Source: Nonomuraea sp. SYSU D8015 (GTDB lineage: Bacteria; Actinomycetota; Actinomycetes; Streptosporangiales; Streptosporangiaceae). From it: a DNA stretch of 64,000 nt. The notes beneath the pieces were generated by a model. The model worked only from the letters and a program-made list of their open reading frames with translations. It was not told the DNA's origin and did not search any database. Below, piece after piece: positions 17,049 through 25,694 of this stretch (its first letter is position 1; each line of letters begins with the position of its first letter). The translations under genes and the position numbers were made by a program. The stretch is taken from NCBI RefSeq assembly GCF_008065375.1, contig NZ_MU084033.1, positions 471 to 64,470 of the forward strand. Reading direction: 5' to 3'.

Positions 17049-18415
17049 CGCACCGGGTAGCGGTCGCCCTGCTCGGCCAGGAACGCGTCAAGCTGGGCGA
17101 GCGACAGGGGCTCCGGCATCGGACAGCGGGCGGCTATCTTCCGGATATCCCGGTTGTAGCGGGCGTACTGCGCGAAGTCGCTGGGGAACTTGCCGGGATC
17201 GGCGCCGACCCATGCGCCGCGTCGGCGGGCGCGGCTCAGCAGCGTCTGCCACTGGTCGATCCCCGCCAGGCCGATGGACCGCACGCCGTGGTTGAACAGC
17301 ATGAGGTAGATCTCCTCGAAGGGATCGCCGCTGTCGAGGTAGGCGTGCGCGGCCGAGAGCGAGGAGTCGGTGTTGAACACCATCCAGAACGGCACTGATC
17401 CCGTGCGCAGCGCCCACCACGGCTCGAGCATGATGAACGACTCGACGAGGAGCCGATCAGCCGGGAGGCCGCGGCGCAGGTACCACCAGCGGTACAGGTC
17501 GGCCACCAGAGGGCTGAGGTCCTGCGGTCCGGGGAAGCTGACCTGCACCACCCGGTAGTGGCGTTCATGCGCCAGCGTGACGATGTCGTCGAGCAGCGCG
17601 GGCTCGAACCCCCATTCGGCCTCGGGATGCCGGCCGTCGGGCTGCGGCGGTTCCCACCTGCGCATCTTCGAGCTGAGGCGGCGTAGGTGCGGGGCGCCCC
17701 GGTCGCCACCGTGGTAGTACTCCTCCTCGGTGACTCCGCCGACCGCCCCCGCCTGGAACACGTGCCGATCGGCGACTCGCCGGGTCGCCCAGGTGGCGGT
17801 GCAGTCCATCACGATGATCGTGCCGCCGGGCGCCAGCCGTTCAGTGAGGAAGCGCCGGTAGCCCTCCCCCAGCCGCTGCCGCTTGACTCGGAAGTACATC
17901 ATCGTCCGCACCATCAGCTCGTCCTGCACCGGATCGTGCATATGGTGCAACTGCAGCTCGGGGTTGCGCCGCAGGATGGTCTCGGCCGGTCCGAGGGCGG
18001 CCCGTAGCGCTTCGGTCGGCTGGTCGAGGGGGGTGCGCTGGCGCACCGGGATCAGGAACGTCTGGGGCAGCCAGGGGACCCCGAGCGCGGCGTACAGGTG
18101 GACCGCCGCGCCATTGCTCGCACCGATCGCCACCGCCGGGTAGCGTCGCCTGGGGTATTGGCCGGTCACCCACCGTGCGAGGGCTTCGGCGTCGAACGCG
18201 CCGGCTCTGCGCGGGGGCACCGCCTCCTTCCACCCGCCGATCACGTAGACCGCCTTGCGCAACGGCTCAGGCAGCAGGTTCACCGCTGCGCCCGGCAGGT
18301 TGAGCAGCGGATGGAGACCGAGAGAAGGAAAGTCCCGGCCGGACAGGAAACGCCCGGTCGCCCGCAGCATCCCGGTGGCCGAGTCGAAGTCGGCAACGTA
18401 GCGGGGTGAACGCAT
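17012..18415 (-). CDS. Conserved hypothetical protein with alpha/beta-hydrolase-like elbow
   Basis: A 467-residue protein without signal peptide or membrane helices. At residues 98-102 it has G-A-S-N-G, a G-x-S-x-G nucleophile elbow following a strand (R-Y-P-A-V-A-I), plus an early V-I-G-G-W-K segment that could form an oxyanion turn. The C-terminal two thirds are rich in aromatic and charged residues (Y-Y-H-G-G-D-R-G, L-Y-R-W-W-Y-L-R-R) and match no domain I know. It starts three bases after the stop of the hydrolase at 18419 and overlaps the next gene by 37 bases, a tightly coupled operon position. Probably works on the same substrate as its two hydrolase neighbours. Confidence 0.75.
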   Translation of the reverse strand: MRSPRYVADFDSATGMLRATGRFLSGRDFPSLGLHPLLNLPGAAVNLLPEPLRKAVYVIGGWKEAVPPRRAGAFDAEALARWVTGQYPRRRYPAVAIGASNGAAVHLYAALGVPWLPQTFLIPVRQRTPLDQPTEALRAALGPAETILRRNPELQLHHMHDPVQDELMVRTMMYFRVKRQRLGEGYRRFLTERLAPGGTIIVMDCTATWATRRVADRHVFQAGAVGGVTEEEYYHGGDRGAPHLRRLSSKMRRWEPPQPDGRHPEAEWGFEPALLDDIVTLAHERHYRVVQVSFPGPQDLSPLVADLYRWWYLRRGLPADRLLVESFIMLEPWWALRTGSVPFWMVFNTDSSLSAAHAYLDSGDPFEEIYLMLFNHGVRSIGLAGIDQWQTLLSRARRRGAWVGADPGKFPSDFAQYARYNRDIRKIAARCPMPEPLSLAQLDAFLAEQGDRYPVRWAEILSPRPRP

Positions 18416-18418
18416 GTG

Positions 18419-19285
18419 TCATCGCCCGCTCTCCGGTGCCAGATGGGCGTGCAGGAACGGCAGCACGGCGTCGGCGAGCACTGCCGGCATGTCGTGCACC
18501 ATAGCGTGCGTCGCGTCGGCGAGCTCTTCCAACTGGCCCTCGGGCAGCAGGTCGGCGACCTGTTGTGCCCATGCCCGGGACACGAGGGGATCCGCCGTGC
18601 CTCGCACGACCAAGGTCGGCACCGCCACGTGCGGCAGTTTGTCCTCGACGGCGTCGGCGAGCGCGTAGCCGAGGGTGCGCGCCAATCGGATCGGACTGGC
18701 GCGCAGGAGGTCACGCAGCACGATCCGGCGCAGCTGCGGCGACTGCGTCCTCCTCTCCTTGATCCACAGGACAATTTGGCGGACGAGCGACCGCGTGGCC
18801 GGGTCCATCCCCGGGGACACCAGCACCAGCGCCCCCACCGGGCGTCGCGCCGCCAGGTCGACCGCGACCTGGCAACCCAGGGAGTTGGCCAGCACCCCCG
18901 GCCGGTGCAGGCCGGCGGCGTCGATCCAGCCCTCCAGGGCCTCGGCGGACTCCTCGACCCGCAGCGCACGCCTGGGCCGGTCACTGCGCCCGAACCCGGG
19001 CAGGTCGGGAGCGTACACCCGGAACGGGCCGGCGAGTCGCTCGCCGAGCGGGACCAGATATTCGCCCGACAGCCCGAAGCCTGGAACCAGCACGACCGCG
19101 GGCGCCGCGCGCGGTTCCCACACGCGGGCGAAGGTCGAACACCTCCCCACCGGCAGCCACAACCCGATGGGGTCCCCCGGCGAGATCGTGTCGTGGGCGG
19201 CTGGCGCCACGGCTAACCTCCCTCCTTGCGGCGGACTTCCCGCCGCTCTGGGCACTAAACCGCTGCTCAACCCGATACTCCACAC
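18419..19285 (-). CDS. Alpha/beta hydrolase
   Basis: An alpha/beta hydrolase of up to 288 residues. Key motifs: V-P-G-F-G at about 68-72, P-D-L-P-G-F-G-R-S-D, nucleophile Ser135 in A-N-S-L-G-C-Q, acid Asp in R-G-T-A-D-P, and His in A-T-H-A-M. The GTG at 19285 is the longest start; internal GTG codons (for example before A-P-A-A-H-D) are also possible since the first 25 residues look non-conserved. First gene of the 19285-15438 operon. It is a paralogue of the hydrolase at 14351 by shared motifs. Confidence 0.8.
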   Translation of the reverse strand: MWSIGLSSGLVPRAAGSPPQGGRLAVAPAAHDTISPGDPIGLWLPVGRCSTFARVWEPRAAPAVVLVPGFGLSGEYLVPLGERLAGPFRVYAPDLPGFGRSDRPRRALRVEESAEALEGWIDAAGLHRPGVLANSLGCQVAVDLAARRPVGALVLVSPGMDPATRSLVRQIVLWIKERRTQSPQLRRIVLRDLLRASPIRLARTLGYALADAVEDKLPHVAVPTLVVRGTADPLVSRAWAQQVADLLPEGQLEELADATHAMVHDMPAVLADAVLPFLHAHLAPESGR

Positions 19286-19618
19286 GCCCGGTGGTATTCA
19301 TGGGCGACTCGGCTGATCCCCTGGGAGGACAAGAAGCGCACAGCAGGGTCAAACAGAGTCGGCGCCATGTGCCGCCACTTCTCGCTGGGCGTCGATTCGT
19401 GCGCGCTGTCGCCCTTTTCGCGCAGCCAGAAGAGGAGTCTCGTCCGGTTATCAGGGCCACGCCGTGCGTGCCGTGTCGCGAGCGGCGTCGAGGGTAGTCG
19501 CCTTCGCGAGAATTCCCGCTGATACCGATCTTGGGAGCCCCGCCTCGTCGACATCGAGGAGTGCCAGCTAAAGTGCCCCTCACGGGGCCTTGGCGGAGCC
19601 CGTACCGCCGGTGGAGAC
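19286..19618. other. 330-bp spacer, promoter region of the hydrolase operon
   Basis: No gene supported. Overlapping frames on both strands have no family motif. It must contain the promoter of the operon reading leftward from 19285. Confidence 0.35.
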
Positions 19619-20028
19619 ATGGCGGAGACCGGTCCTCAACAGGGCTCTTCTTTGTTCCCCCGTGATGTGGCAACGGCGAACTACGAAGGCACATTCGGGC
19701 GCATGCGCAGCCGTGCCATGGGCGAGAAACGACCTGGCATGCCCGAGGTGGTGTTCGTCCAGGGGATGTCGGTCGCCGACTACCTCATGCCGGGGCTTGT
19801 CGCGTTCGGGCAATGGACCCGCGCGCCTCCTCGAACTGCCGGGATTTGCAGGGAGCGGAGACCCACCGCATGAGCTCGACGTTCGGCAGTTCGGTCAATG
19901 CGTCGCCGACTGGCTCAGTGCACACGATCTTGGCCGCGTGGTGCTCGCGGGACACTCCAGTGGGACGGAGGTGGCCGCGCGGGCGGCTTTGGGCCACCCG
20001 GACGTGGCCGGCGTCGTGCTCGCAAGCC
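19619..20028 (+). pseudogene. N-terminal half of a decayed alpha/beta hydrolase
   Basis: The frame from 19619 reads P-E-V-V-F-V-Q-G-M-S-V-A-D-Y-L-M-P-G-L. After a shift near 19820 it continues L-E-L-P-G-F-A-G-S-G and then the nucleophile elbow L-A-G-H-S-S-G-T-E (G-H-S-S-G) and V-V-L-A-S-P. The second half, with acid and His, is absent: sequence changes abruptly to an MMPL transporter end at about 20029. It is the fifth hydrolase-type sequence between 14 and 20 kb. Confidence 0.7.
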
Positions 20029-20367
20029 CGAACCGCCGCCGGCGTCATGCTTGCTGCGAGCTTCGGCCTGCTGGCCCTCGTCCCCTTGAGGCCTTTCCGC
20101 GAGCTCGGTTTTGCGATGGCCCTGGGCGTCCTCCTCGACGTGATCGTGGTACGCACGCTGATGCTGCCCACCTTCCTCAGGGTCGTGGGGCGGATCAGCC
20201 GTTGGCCGGGCCGTAGTCTCCCGCGCCACCGGACCGTTCACGTCCGGCCAGCTGACGGTTGGCCGCTCTGGAGATCGATCCGCGCCGAGGGTCAAGCGAA
20301 CCGACATGCCGATCGGTCATGTAGGGGCTTGAGCTCGGCCCCGGGCGATAGCAGGGCTGTGGACTAA
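20029..20367 (+). pseudogene. C-terminal fragment of an MMPL-family transporter
   Basis: The frame reads T-A-A-G-V-M-L-A-A-S-F-G-L-L-A-L, P-F-R-E-L-G-F-A-M-A-L-G-V-L-L-D and V-V-R-T-L-M-L-P-T. This is the last pair of helices of RND-type MMPL lipid exporters. It is joined to the hydrolase fragment with no intervening IS, so a deletion fused two unrelated genes. The remainder of the MMPL protein (over 600 residues) is absent. Confidence 0.7.
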
Positions 20368-20615
20368 GCCGCCGCTTCCGGCCTCGGCAAGAAGCTGGGC
20401 GACGTGGGCCGCAACCTCGCTGTGGAGCAGGTCCGCCACGCTGTTCGTCAGGGCCTTCGCGTGCGCCGCGCCTGGGCGGGTCCGGCCCGCGTACCAGCGT
20501 GCAAACACACGTCCGCCGCCCGCCCGACAAGCGTGTGAACACGCTGCTGCCGGGTGACCGGGGGCCCGGGACGCTGCAGCGTCGGCGTGCCGCTGCCATG
20601 AGACCGCAGAGGGGC

Positions 20616-21638
20616 TCACCGGTCCTGCTCCGGCCGGGGCGGTGCCGGATGGTCGCGCTGGAATATGGCGTAGAGCCACCACAGTGACGGCAGCAGCAGG
20701 ACGGCGCCCACGGCCAGTGATCCCAGAGTGGCGGCCAGGACGGGGTCGGTGGCCGCCGCGCTGTCCAGCGTGACACCGGGCAGCAGCACCGGGTACTGCG
20801 CCGCTCCCCATCCCCACAGCAAGCCGGTGACCGCCAGCGCGGCGGTGATCCGTACGGGAAGATAGGCGCGGCGCCACAGCAGCACCAGCGACGCCAGCCC
20901 GGCCGTCACGGACAATGCCAGCAGCGGCAGTGCCCGGCCGGAGGTCAGTTCGGCGAACAAGGCGGGCGCGTCCGCGCGCAGGACGAGGAGGCCAGCGCCC
21001 GACAGCAGCCCGACGACGACCCCGCACGCCAGGGCCCGCCGGCGGAACCACTCGACCAGGTCGGTCTCTCCGGCGCGCTGGGCGTCTCTGGTCAGGTAGA
21101 CGGCAGCAAGGTAGGCGGCCATGCCGACAGCCAGAACCCCGGCGACCAGGGAGGTGGGGTTGACCCAACTCCCCACGAGGTCGCCCCTGGCGATTCCTGG
21201 TGGCACTCGGCCGGAGGCGATCGCGCCGGCCACCGTACCGAGGAAGAACGGGGTCGCTACGGAGGAGAAGGCGAACGTGGCGCCGAACAGCCGCCGCTGC
21301 CACAGCTCGGTGGAGACCTTGCGGAAGGCGAAGGCGGCGCCGCGGCCGATGATGCCGAGCGCGGCCAGGGTGAGCGGGATGTACAAGGTGGAGGCGATCG
21401 CTGCGAACACCGACGGAATGCCGGTCCACAGCAGCACGATGACGAAGATGAGCCAAACGTGGTTGGCCTCCCAGATAGGGCCGATGGAGTGTTCCACCAG
21501 CGCCCGCTGCCGCTTACCGGCCTCAGCGCTCCCGGCGAGCAGGTCCCAGATGCCGCCGCCGAAATCGGCACCGCCGAACAGGACGTAGGCGGTCAGGCCG
21601 ACCCACATGACGGCCAGCATGATCTCCGCCAGCGGCAT
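20616..21638 (-). CDS. cydB: Cytochrome bd ubiquinol oxidase subunit II
   Basis: A 340-residue integral membrane protein with about nine helices. The N-terminal motif G-G-A-D-F-G-G-G-I-W-D-L and H-S-I-G-P-I-W-E-A-N-H-V-W-L-I-F are diagnostic of CydB. It pairs with CydA to oxidise quinol and reduce oxygen to water with high affinity. The ATG at 21638 starts two bases after the cydA stop and follows A-G-G-T-G-G, so translation is coupled. No cydDC transporter genes are adjacent. Confidence 0.95.
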   Translation of the reverse strand: MPLAEIMLAVMWVGLTAYVLFGGADFGGGIWDLLAGSAEAGKRQRALVEHSIGPIWEANHVWLIFVIVLLWTGIPSVFAAIASTLYIPLTLAALGIIGRGAAFAFRKVSTELWQRRLFGATFAFSSVATPFFLGTVAGAIASGRVPPGIARGDLVGSWVNPTSLVAGVLAVGMAAYLAAVYLTRDAQRAGETDLVEWFRRRALACGVVVGLLSGAGLLVLRADAPALFAELTSGRALPLLALSVTAGLASLVLLWRRAYLPVRITAALAVTGLLWGWGAAQYPVLLPGVTLDSAAATDPVLAATLGSLAVGAVLLLPSLWWLYAIFQRDHPAPPRPEQDR

Positions 21639-21640
21639 GC

Positions 21641-23005
21641 TCACACCACCTTGTAGTCGGTGACGTCGCGTTCCTGCGGAGCGATGGGGACCGGTTTGTC
21701 GCGGGCCAGGCGGCGCAGCACGTACACGGTGGCCACGGTCAGCACCGCGTACACGACACTGACCAGGACGAAGCCCCACACCAGCCCCGGCGCGGGGTTG
21801 ACCGCCTCTGCCGTGCGCAGCACGCCGTAGACGATCCACGGCTGACGCCCCACCTCGGTGACGACCCAGCCCGCCTCCAGCGCCAGCACCGCCACCACGC
21901 CGGACAACGCCGTCGCGCGCAGGAACCAGCGCGAGCGCGGCAGTTCGCGGCGCCGCCACCAGGCCACACCGAGCCAGGCAGCCAGGCCGAGCAGGGCAAA
22001 CCCGCCGGCCACCATGATCTGGAACGACCAGTGCACCACGTTGACCGGCGGCCGGTCGGCGGGTGGCACCTCGTTGAGCCCCATGATCTCGGCGTCCGGA
22101 TCCCAGTGCGCCAGCAGCGACAGCCCGTTAGGGATCTCCAGCGCGTAGCGCAGCTCGCCGTCCACCACGACGCCTCCGATGTGGAGCGGGGCCCCACGCT
22201 GGGTCTCGAACACCCCTTCCATGGCGGCCAGCTTGACCGGCTGGTTGTCGGCCACGAAGTGGGCCGCCCAGTCGCCCACGCCGATCTGCACCGGGGTGAT
22301 GGCCGCCGCGACTGTCAGTGGCAGCAGCAGTCCCAGCCGGTGGTAGCGGTCGCGGCGCCCGCGCAGCATGGCCACGGCGTACACACTGGCCATGGCGAAG
22401 CCGGCCACCATGAACGCGGCCAGGATCATGTGTACCGTCTGCGGCGGCGTGGCGGGGTTGAACATCGCCGCCCACGGGTCCACCGCCACGATGCGGCCGT
22501 TCTCCACGTCGAAACCGGTCGGCTGCTGCATCCACGCGTTGGCGGTGACCACGAAGAACGCGCTCGCCACCCCCGCGATCACGATCGGGATGCCCGACAG
22601 CAGGTGTGCCCTCGGCGGAAGCCGGTCCCAGGCGTACAGGTAGATGCCCAGGAAGATGGCCTCGATGAAGAACGCGATGCCCTCCAGGGAGAACGGCAGC
22701 CCGATGACCTCGCCGTACATCCCCATCAGCCCCGGCCACAGCAGCCCCATCTCGAACGACAGGATCGTGCCCGACACCGCCCCGACCGCGAACAGCACCC
22801 CGAGCGCCCTCGCCCACCGGCGGGCCAGCAGCCGGTAGTGAACGTCGCCGGTGCGGTGACCCCGCCACTCGGCGAGCAACGTGATGGCCGGCATGCCGAC
22901 ACCCAGGCACGCGATGATGATGTGCCAGCCCAGCGACAGCGCCATCTGCATCCGCGCCGCGCCGAGATCGGCCGGCGCCACGTCGGTCACCGCGAGCTCG
23001 AACAT
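21641..23005 (-). CDS. cydA: Cytochrome bd ubiquinol oxidase subunit I
   Basis: A 454-residue haem-bearing subunit of the bd-type quinol oxidase. The ATG at 23005 is chosen because GGGGGGAT precedes it; the frame opens further upstream without a good site. Visible features include G-W-H-I-I-I (haem ligand His near residue 26), F-E-M-G-L-L-W-P-G-L-M and the haem-pocket G-D-W-A-A-H. The quinol-binding loop region is short, as in the cyanide-insensitive oxidase type (CioA). With cydB it gives respiration under low oxygen or nitric oxide. Upstream minus-strand neighbour is a DUF2238-type membrane protein. Confidence 0.95.
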   Translation of the reverse strand: MFELAVTDVAPADLGAARMQMALSLGWHIIIACLGVGMPAITLLAEWRGHRTGDVHYRLLARRWARALGVLFAVGAVSGTILSFEMGLLWPGLMGMYGEVIGLPFSLEGIAFFIEAIFLGIYLYAWDRLPPRAHLLSGIPIVIAGVASAFFVVTANAWMQQPTGFDVENGRIVAVDPWAAMFNPATPPQTVHMILAAFMVAGFAMASVYAVAMLRGRRDRYHRLGLLLPLTVAAAITPVQIGVGDWAAHFVADNQPVKLAAMEGVFETQRGAPLHIGGVVVDGELRYALEIPNGLSLLAHWDPDAEIMGLNEVPPADRPPVNVVHWSFQIMVAGGFALLGLAAWLGVAWWRRRELPRSRWFLRATALSGVVAVLALEAGWVVTEVGRQPWIVYGVLRTAEAVNPAPGLVWGFVLVSVVYAVLTVATVYVLRRLARDKPVPIAPQERDVTDYKVV

Positions 23006-23097
23006 GGGATCCCCCCGTGTGACAGGCGCTCCTGGTACGCCCTCCTCCCTTTCCTCAATCTCGCAGACGACACGAGTCACGGGCGCGGGCCCGCACC

Positions 23098-23706
23098 TCA
23101 CCCGGCAGGATCAGCTCGTACGCCGCCACCGTGCATCCTCCATACGACCAGGGCGACACCGGCCCCCACTGATCCCAAACCATCCATGGCAAGGTCGGCC
23201 AGGGTGTCGGCGTAGCCCACCACCATCGGGACTGCGAACACCGAGGTCATGATCCACTCGTAGAACTCCCACAGGACCCCTACCGACAGCCCTGCAGCAC
23301 CGGTGACGAGCACCAGCGCCAGCCGGTGTCTGACCGACCGTAGATCTGACGGGTTTCGCATGATGCCCATCATCATCAAAATCAGGATCACCATGACGGC
23401 TACGGCTCCGGTGGTGATGCAGTGGATGACCCAGTCGATCCAGCTGAACCGCTCATACCAGCCCGCTACAGCGGCAACCGTCGCCAGGAGCATCGTCCAG
23501 CCAAAGGCCGCGTCGAAAGGCTTGGCGATCCTTGCAATCCGGGGAACCAGCAGCAGGGCCAACAGCAGGGTGAAGCGAATCGTTCCCTCGATCCGGTCCG
23601 ATGCTGCCGCCACCACGATGGCTACGCCGGTCACAGCGCGGGCGAGGTCGGCAGCGATGTGCCAGGCACGGGAGACCCGATGAGGGGAAGGACGCTTAGC
23701 AGCCAT
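23098..23706 (-). CDS. DUF2238-like (YjdF-type) integral membrane protein
   Basis: A 202-residue protein with about six predicted helices. The block G-V-L-W-E-F-Y-E-W, followed by G-Y-A-D-T-L-A-D-L-A-M-D-x-x-G, is characteristic of the YjdF/DUF2238 family; function is unknown. It lies 90 bases upstream of cydA in the same direction and could be cotranscribed. Confidence 0.75.
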   Translation of the reverse strand: MAAKRPSPHRVSRAWHIAADLARAVTGVAIVVAAASDRIEGTIRFTLLLALLLVPRIARIAKPFDAAFGWTMLLATVAAVAGWYERFSWIDWVIHCITTGAVAVMVILILMMMGIMRNPSDLRSVRHRLALVLVTGAAGLSVGVLWEFYEWIMTSVFAVPMVVGYADTLADLAMDGLGSVGAGVALVVWRMHGGGVRADPAG

Positions 23707-23800
23707 GATGTACGCCTACCCACCGGGGCATGCATAGCCATGTGCTTGTGCCACCGCTGGCCCGCCAGAGACGATGCCTTTCCTTCACGGTAAGAACGGG

Positions 23801-23825
23801 ACATACAGCTCACGAGGCTGGGTAA
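23801..23825 (+). promoter_or_regulatory. Weak SigB/F-type promoter match (ACAT-N15-GGGTAA)
   Basis: The -10-like GGGTAA at 23820-23825 is exact but the upstream box reads ACAT rather than GTAT. It lies about 90 bases before a BON-domain remnant, the same arrangement as at 28945 and 60932. Probably a decaying copy. Confidence 0.35.
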
Positions 23826-23905
23826 GGGGCGCAAACACCAAAGGAAGAAGGGGAAAGCCTCAACCCGGGCTGTGATCGGCTGTAGGGCAACGCGCATGCC
23901 GACGA

Positions 23906-23989
23906 CTTGACATGAAGGTCGACGTCCAACCTCGGGTGGTGATTCTGGCTGGTGATCCGTGCCGGTCGGCCGACCACGTCGCCGGGTGA
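23906..23989 (+). pseudogene. BON-domain gene scrap
   Basis: About 27 codons read L-D-M-K-V-D-V-Q-P-R-V-V-I-L-A-G-D-P before a stop at 23987. This aligns with L-K-V-D-V-K-Q-R-V-V-I-L-G-G-E-V-P in the intact BON protein at 60989. Only the central strand-turn-strand region remains. Confidence 0.65.
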
Positions 23990-24190
23990 TGAACGCCCAG
24001 GGACACCCAGCGCTTGTGGGCGCCGGATTCATATATCGCGCTCTCAACGGACGGGGAGAAGGGCTGATGCTGGTGGGCGCGTCGACCCGCTCGCGGCTTC
24101 ACCACCGATTGCGCTATTGACCTCCCACATCGAGGCGGCCGCACAGGCGAGAAGGGTGGGCGTTGCCAGGGGGAAAGGACACGAGCGATC

Positions 24191-25657
24191 ATGTCCCACT
24201 ACATGCATGAGATACACGCGAGCCGAATGGATCGGTTTACTCTACGCTCGGCCATAGGACTGATCTTGGTGGTCCTCGCAGGACTCGCTTTCACCCTCGT
24301 CATGGGCTTGGTGCGGGTCGCGTGGCAACCGCTGATTCATTTTGATCGCGGCGTGAGTGACGCTCTCAACACCGTTGTGGCCGGCAACACCGTGATGCAG
24401 GAGATGTTGCAAGCGGTGACCGACTTCGGCGGGTTTCCCATCTTGGGCCGGGTGGTGCTTTTGGGCACATTGTTTCTGCTGATTCGGCGCGAGGTGCGGT
24501 TGGCGGTCTACGTGGTGGTCACCTCGCTCGGCGCGATGACTCTGTACAACGTCCTCAAGCTGCTGGTGGGCAGATTGCGGCCGGTCGTGGAGGAGCCTGT
24601 CGCCGTCGCTCCCGGGATGAGTTTTCCCAGCGGTCATGCGATGAGCTCGCTGGTTTCCTATGGTGTGCTGCTGCTGGTCTTCGCACCCACGGTGCCACGA
24701 CGGCTTCGTCCCGTGGTCGTCGCTGTGGTGGTCGCTCTCGTGGCGCTGGTTGGCTTCACCAGAGTCGCGCTGGGCGTGCACTACTTCACCGATGTGCTCG
24801 GTGGATGGCTTCTCGGCCTGGCCTGGCTCGGTATCACGGCGATGGCGTTTCGTCGCTGGCGGCTGGAAACGGGATCGAGCGCGCCGCCCCTGCGCGAAGG
24901 CCTCGCCCCGGAGGAGGCGCCTGCGCTGGCACCTGCTCCGGTCAAGTCTCGGCCGCTGCCGCACCCTTGGCGTGGGAGTGCAGAACTGCTGGTGGGCTGG
25001 GTGCTCATCCTCGGAGCACTGTTCGGAACCGGGATGCTGATCACTGTCTTCCTGGAGGGCACGGCTTTGATCGCGGCCGATCGCGCTGTCGTCCAATGGA
25101 TTGCCGAGCATCGAACGGCCACATTGACCGTGCTGACCATACCGGGTAACCGGGTCGGCAGCACCCAATGGATTTTGGCCGGTACGCTCGCCGCCTGTGT
25201 CCTGGCTCTGGCTGTCTTGCGCTGCTGGCGTCCGATCCTGTTCGTGCTGGTCGTGATGGTCGGTGAGCTGTCGCTGTTCCTGACCAGCGCAACCGCCGTA
25301 GGCCGGGAGCGTCCGCCGGTGCCGCATCTGGGGCCGGAGCTGCCACCTACCTCGAGCTTTCCCTCCGGGCACGTCGCCGCCGCGCTGGCGCTGTACCTTG
25401 CGATCGCCGTGCTGACATGGCAGGCCACCGATCGCTGGTGGCGGTGGGCGGCCGTCGCGGCCTCTGTGCTCATTCCGCTGTACTGTGCGCTGTCCCGAAT
25501 GTATCGGGGAGTGCACTACCCGAGCGACATACTGGGCAGCATGCTGCTGGCCTTGCCCTGGGTCGCCATCGCCTGGTGGGTGCTGCGTCCCGTGCCGCAG
25601 AAGGCCTCTGCTGACAGAATGGCCGGTGGCGCCACCGACGCCGGCCGAGGACCGTGA
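24191..25657 (+). CDS. Tandem double PAP2 phosphatase, membrane protein
   Basis: A 488-residue integral membrane protein with two complete PAP2 (phosphatidic acid phosphatase type 2) domains. Domain 1 (about 20-225) has K-L-L-V-G-R-L-R-P, F-P-S-G-H and T-R-V-A-L-G-V-H-Y-F-T-D. Domain 2 (about 265-470) has V-G-R-E-R-P, F-P-S-G-H and S-R-M-Y-R-G-V-H-Y-P-S-D. In domain 2 the first motif lacks the usual leading Lys, and an insert separates it from PSGH. PAP2 enzymes dephosphorylate lipid phosphates at the outer membrane face. Most are single domain; this looks like an internal duplication and fusion. AAAGGA upstream supports the ATG. Confidence 0.9.
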   Translation: MSHYMHEIHASRMDRFTLRSAIGLILVVLAGLAFTLVMGLVRVAWQPLIHFDRGVSDALNTVVAGNTVMQEMLQAVTDFGGFPILGRVVLLGTLFLLIRREVRLAVYVVVTSLGAMTLYNVLKLLVGRLRPVVEEPVAVAPGMSFPSGHAMSSLVSYGVLLLVFAPTVPRRLRPVVVAVVVALVALVGFTRVALGVHYFTDVLGGWLLGLAWLGITAMAFRRWRLETGSSAPPLREGLAPEEAPALAPAPVKSRPLPHPWRGSAELLVGWVLILGALFGTGMLITVFLEGTALIAADRAVVQWIAEHRTATLTVLTIPGNRVGSTQWILAGTLAACVLALAVLRCWRPILFVLVVMVGELSLFLTSATAVGRERPPVPHLGPELPPTSSFPSGHVAAALALYLAIAVLTWQATDRWWRWAAVAASVLIPLYCALSRMYRGVHYPSDILGSMLLALPWVAIAWWVLRPVPQKASADRMAGGATDAGRGP

Positions 25658-25694
25658 GTGAGGTTCCTACCGCGCCTGGACCGTACCCGGCACC

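Larger units (their letters stand above)
23707..24190. other. Spacer with a BON-domain remnant and promoter-like motif
   Basis: Apart from the BON scrap at 23906-23989 and the weak motif at 23801-23825, no gene is supported. The last 30 bases hold the AAAGGA ribosome binding site for the PAP2 gene at 24191. Confidence 0.4.

Noticed and set aside
14908..17091. Long minus-strand frame of 727 codons
   Set aside because: Runs through two real genes in other frames; no domain and low-complexity Arg/Pro composition.
22031..23215. Long plus-strand open frame of 394 codons opposite cydA
   Set aside because: It is antisense to a clear cytochrome bd gene and rich in His, Arg, Gln and Gly, a typical high-GC shadow.
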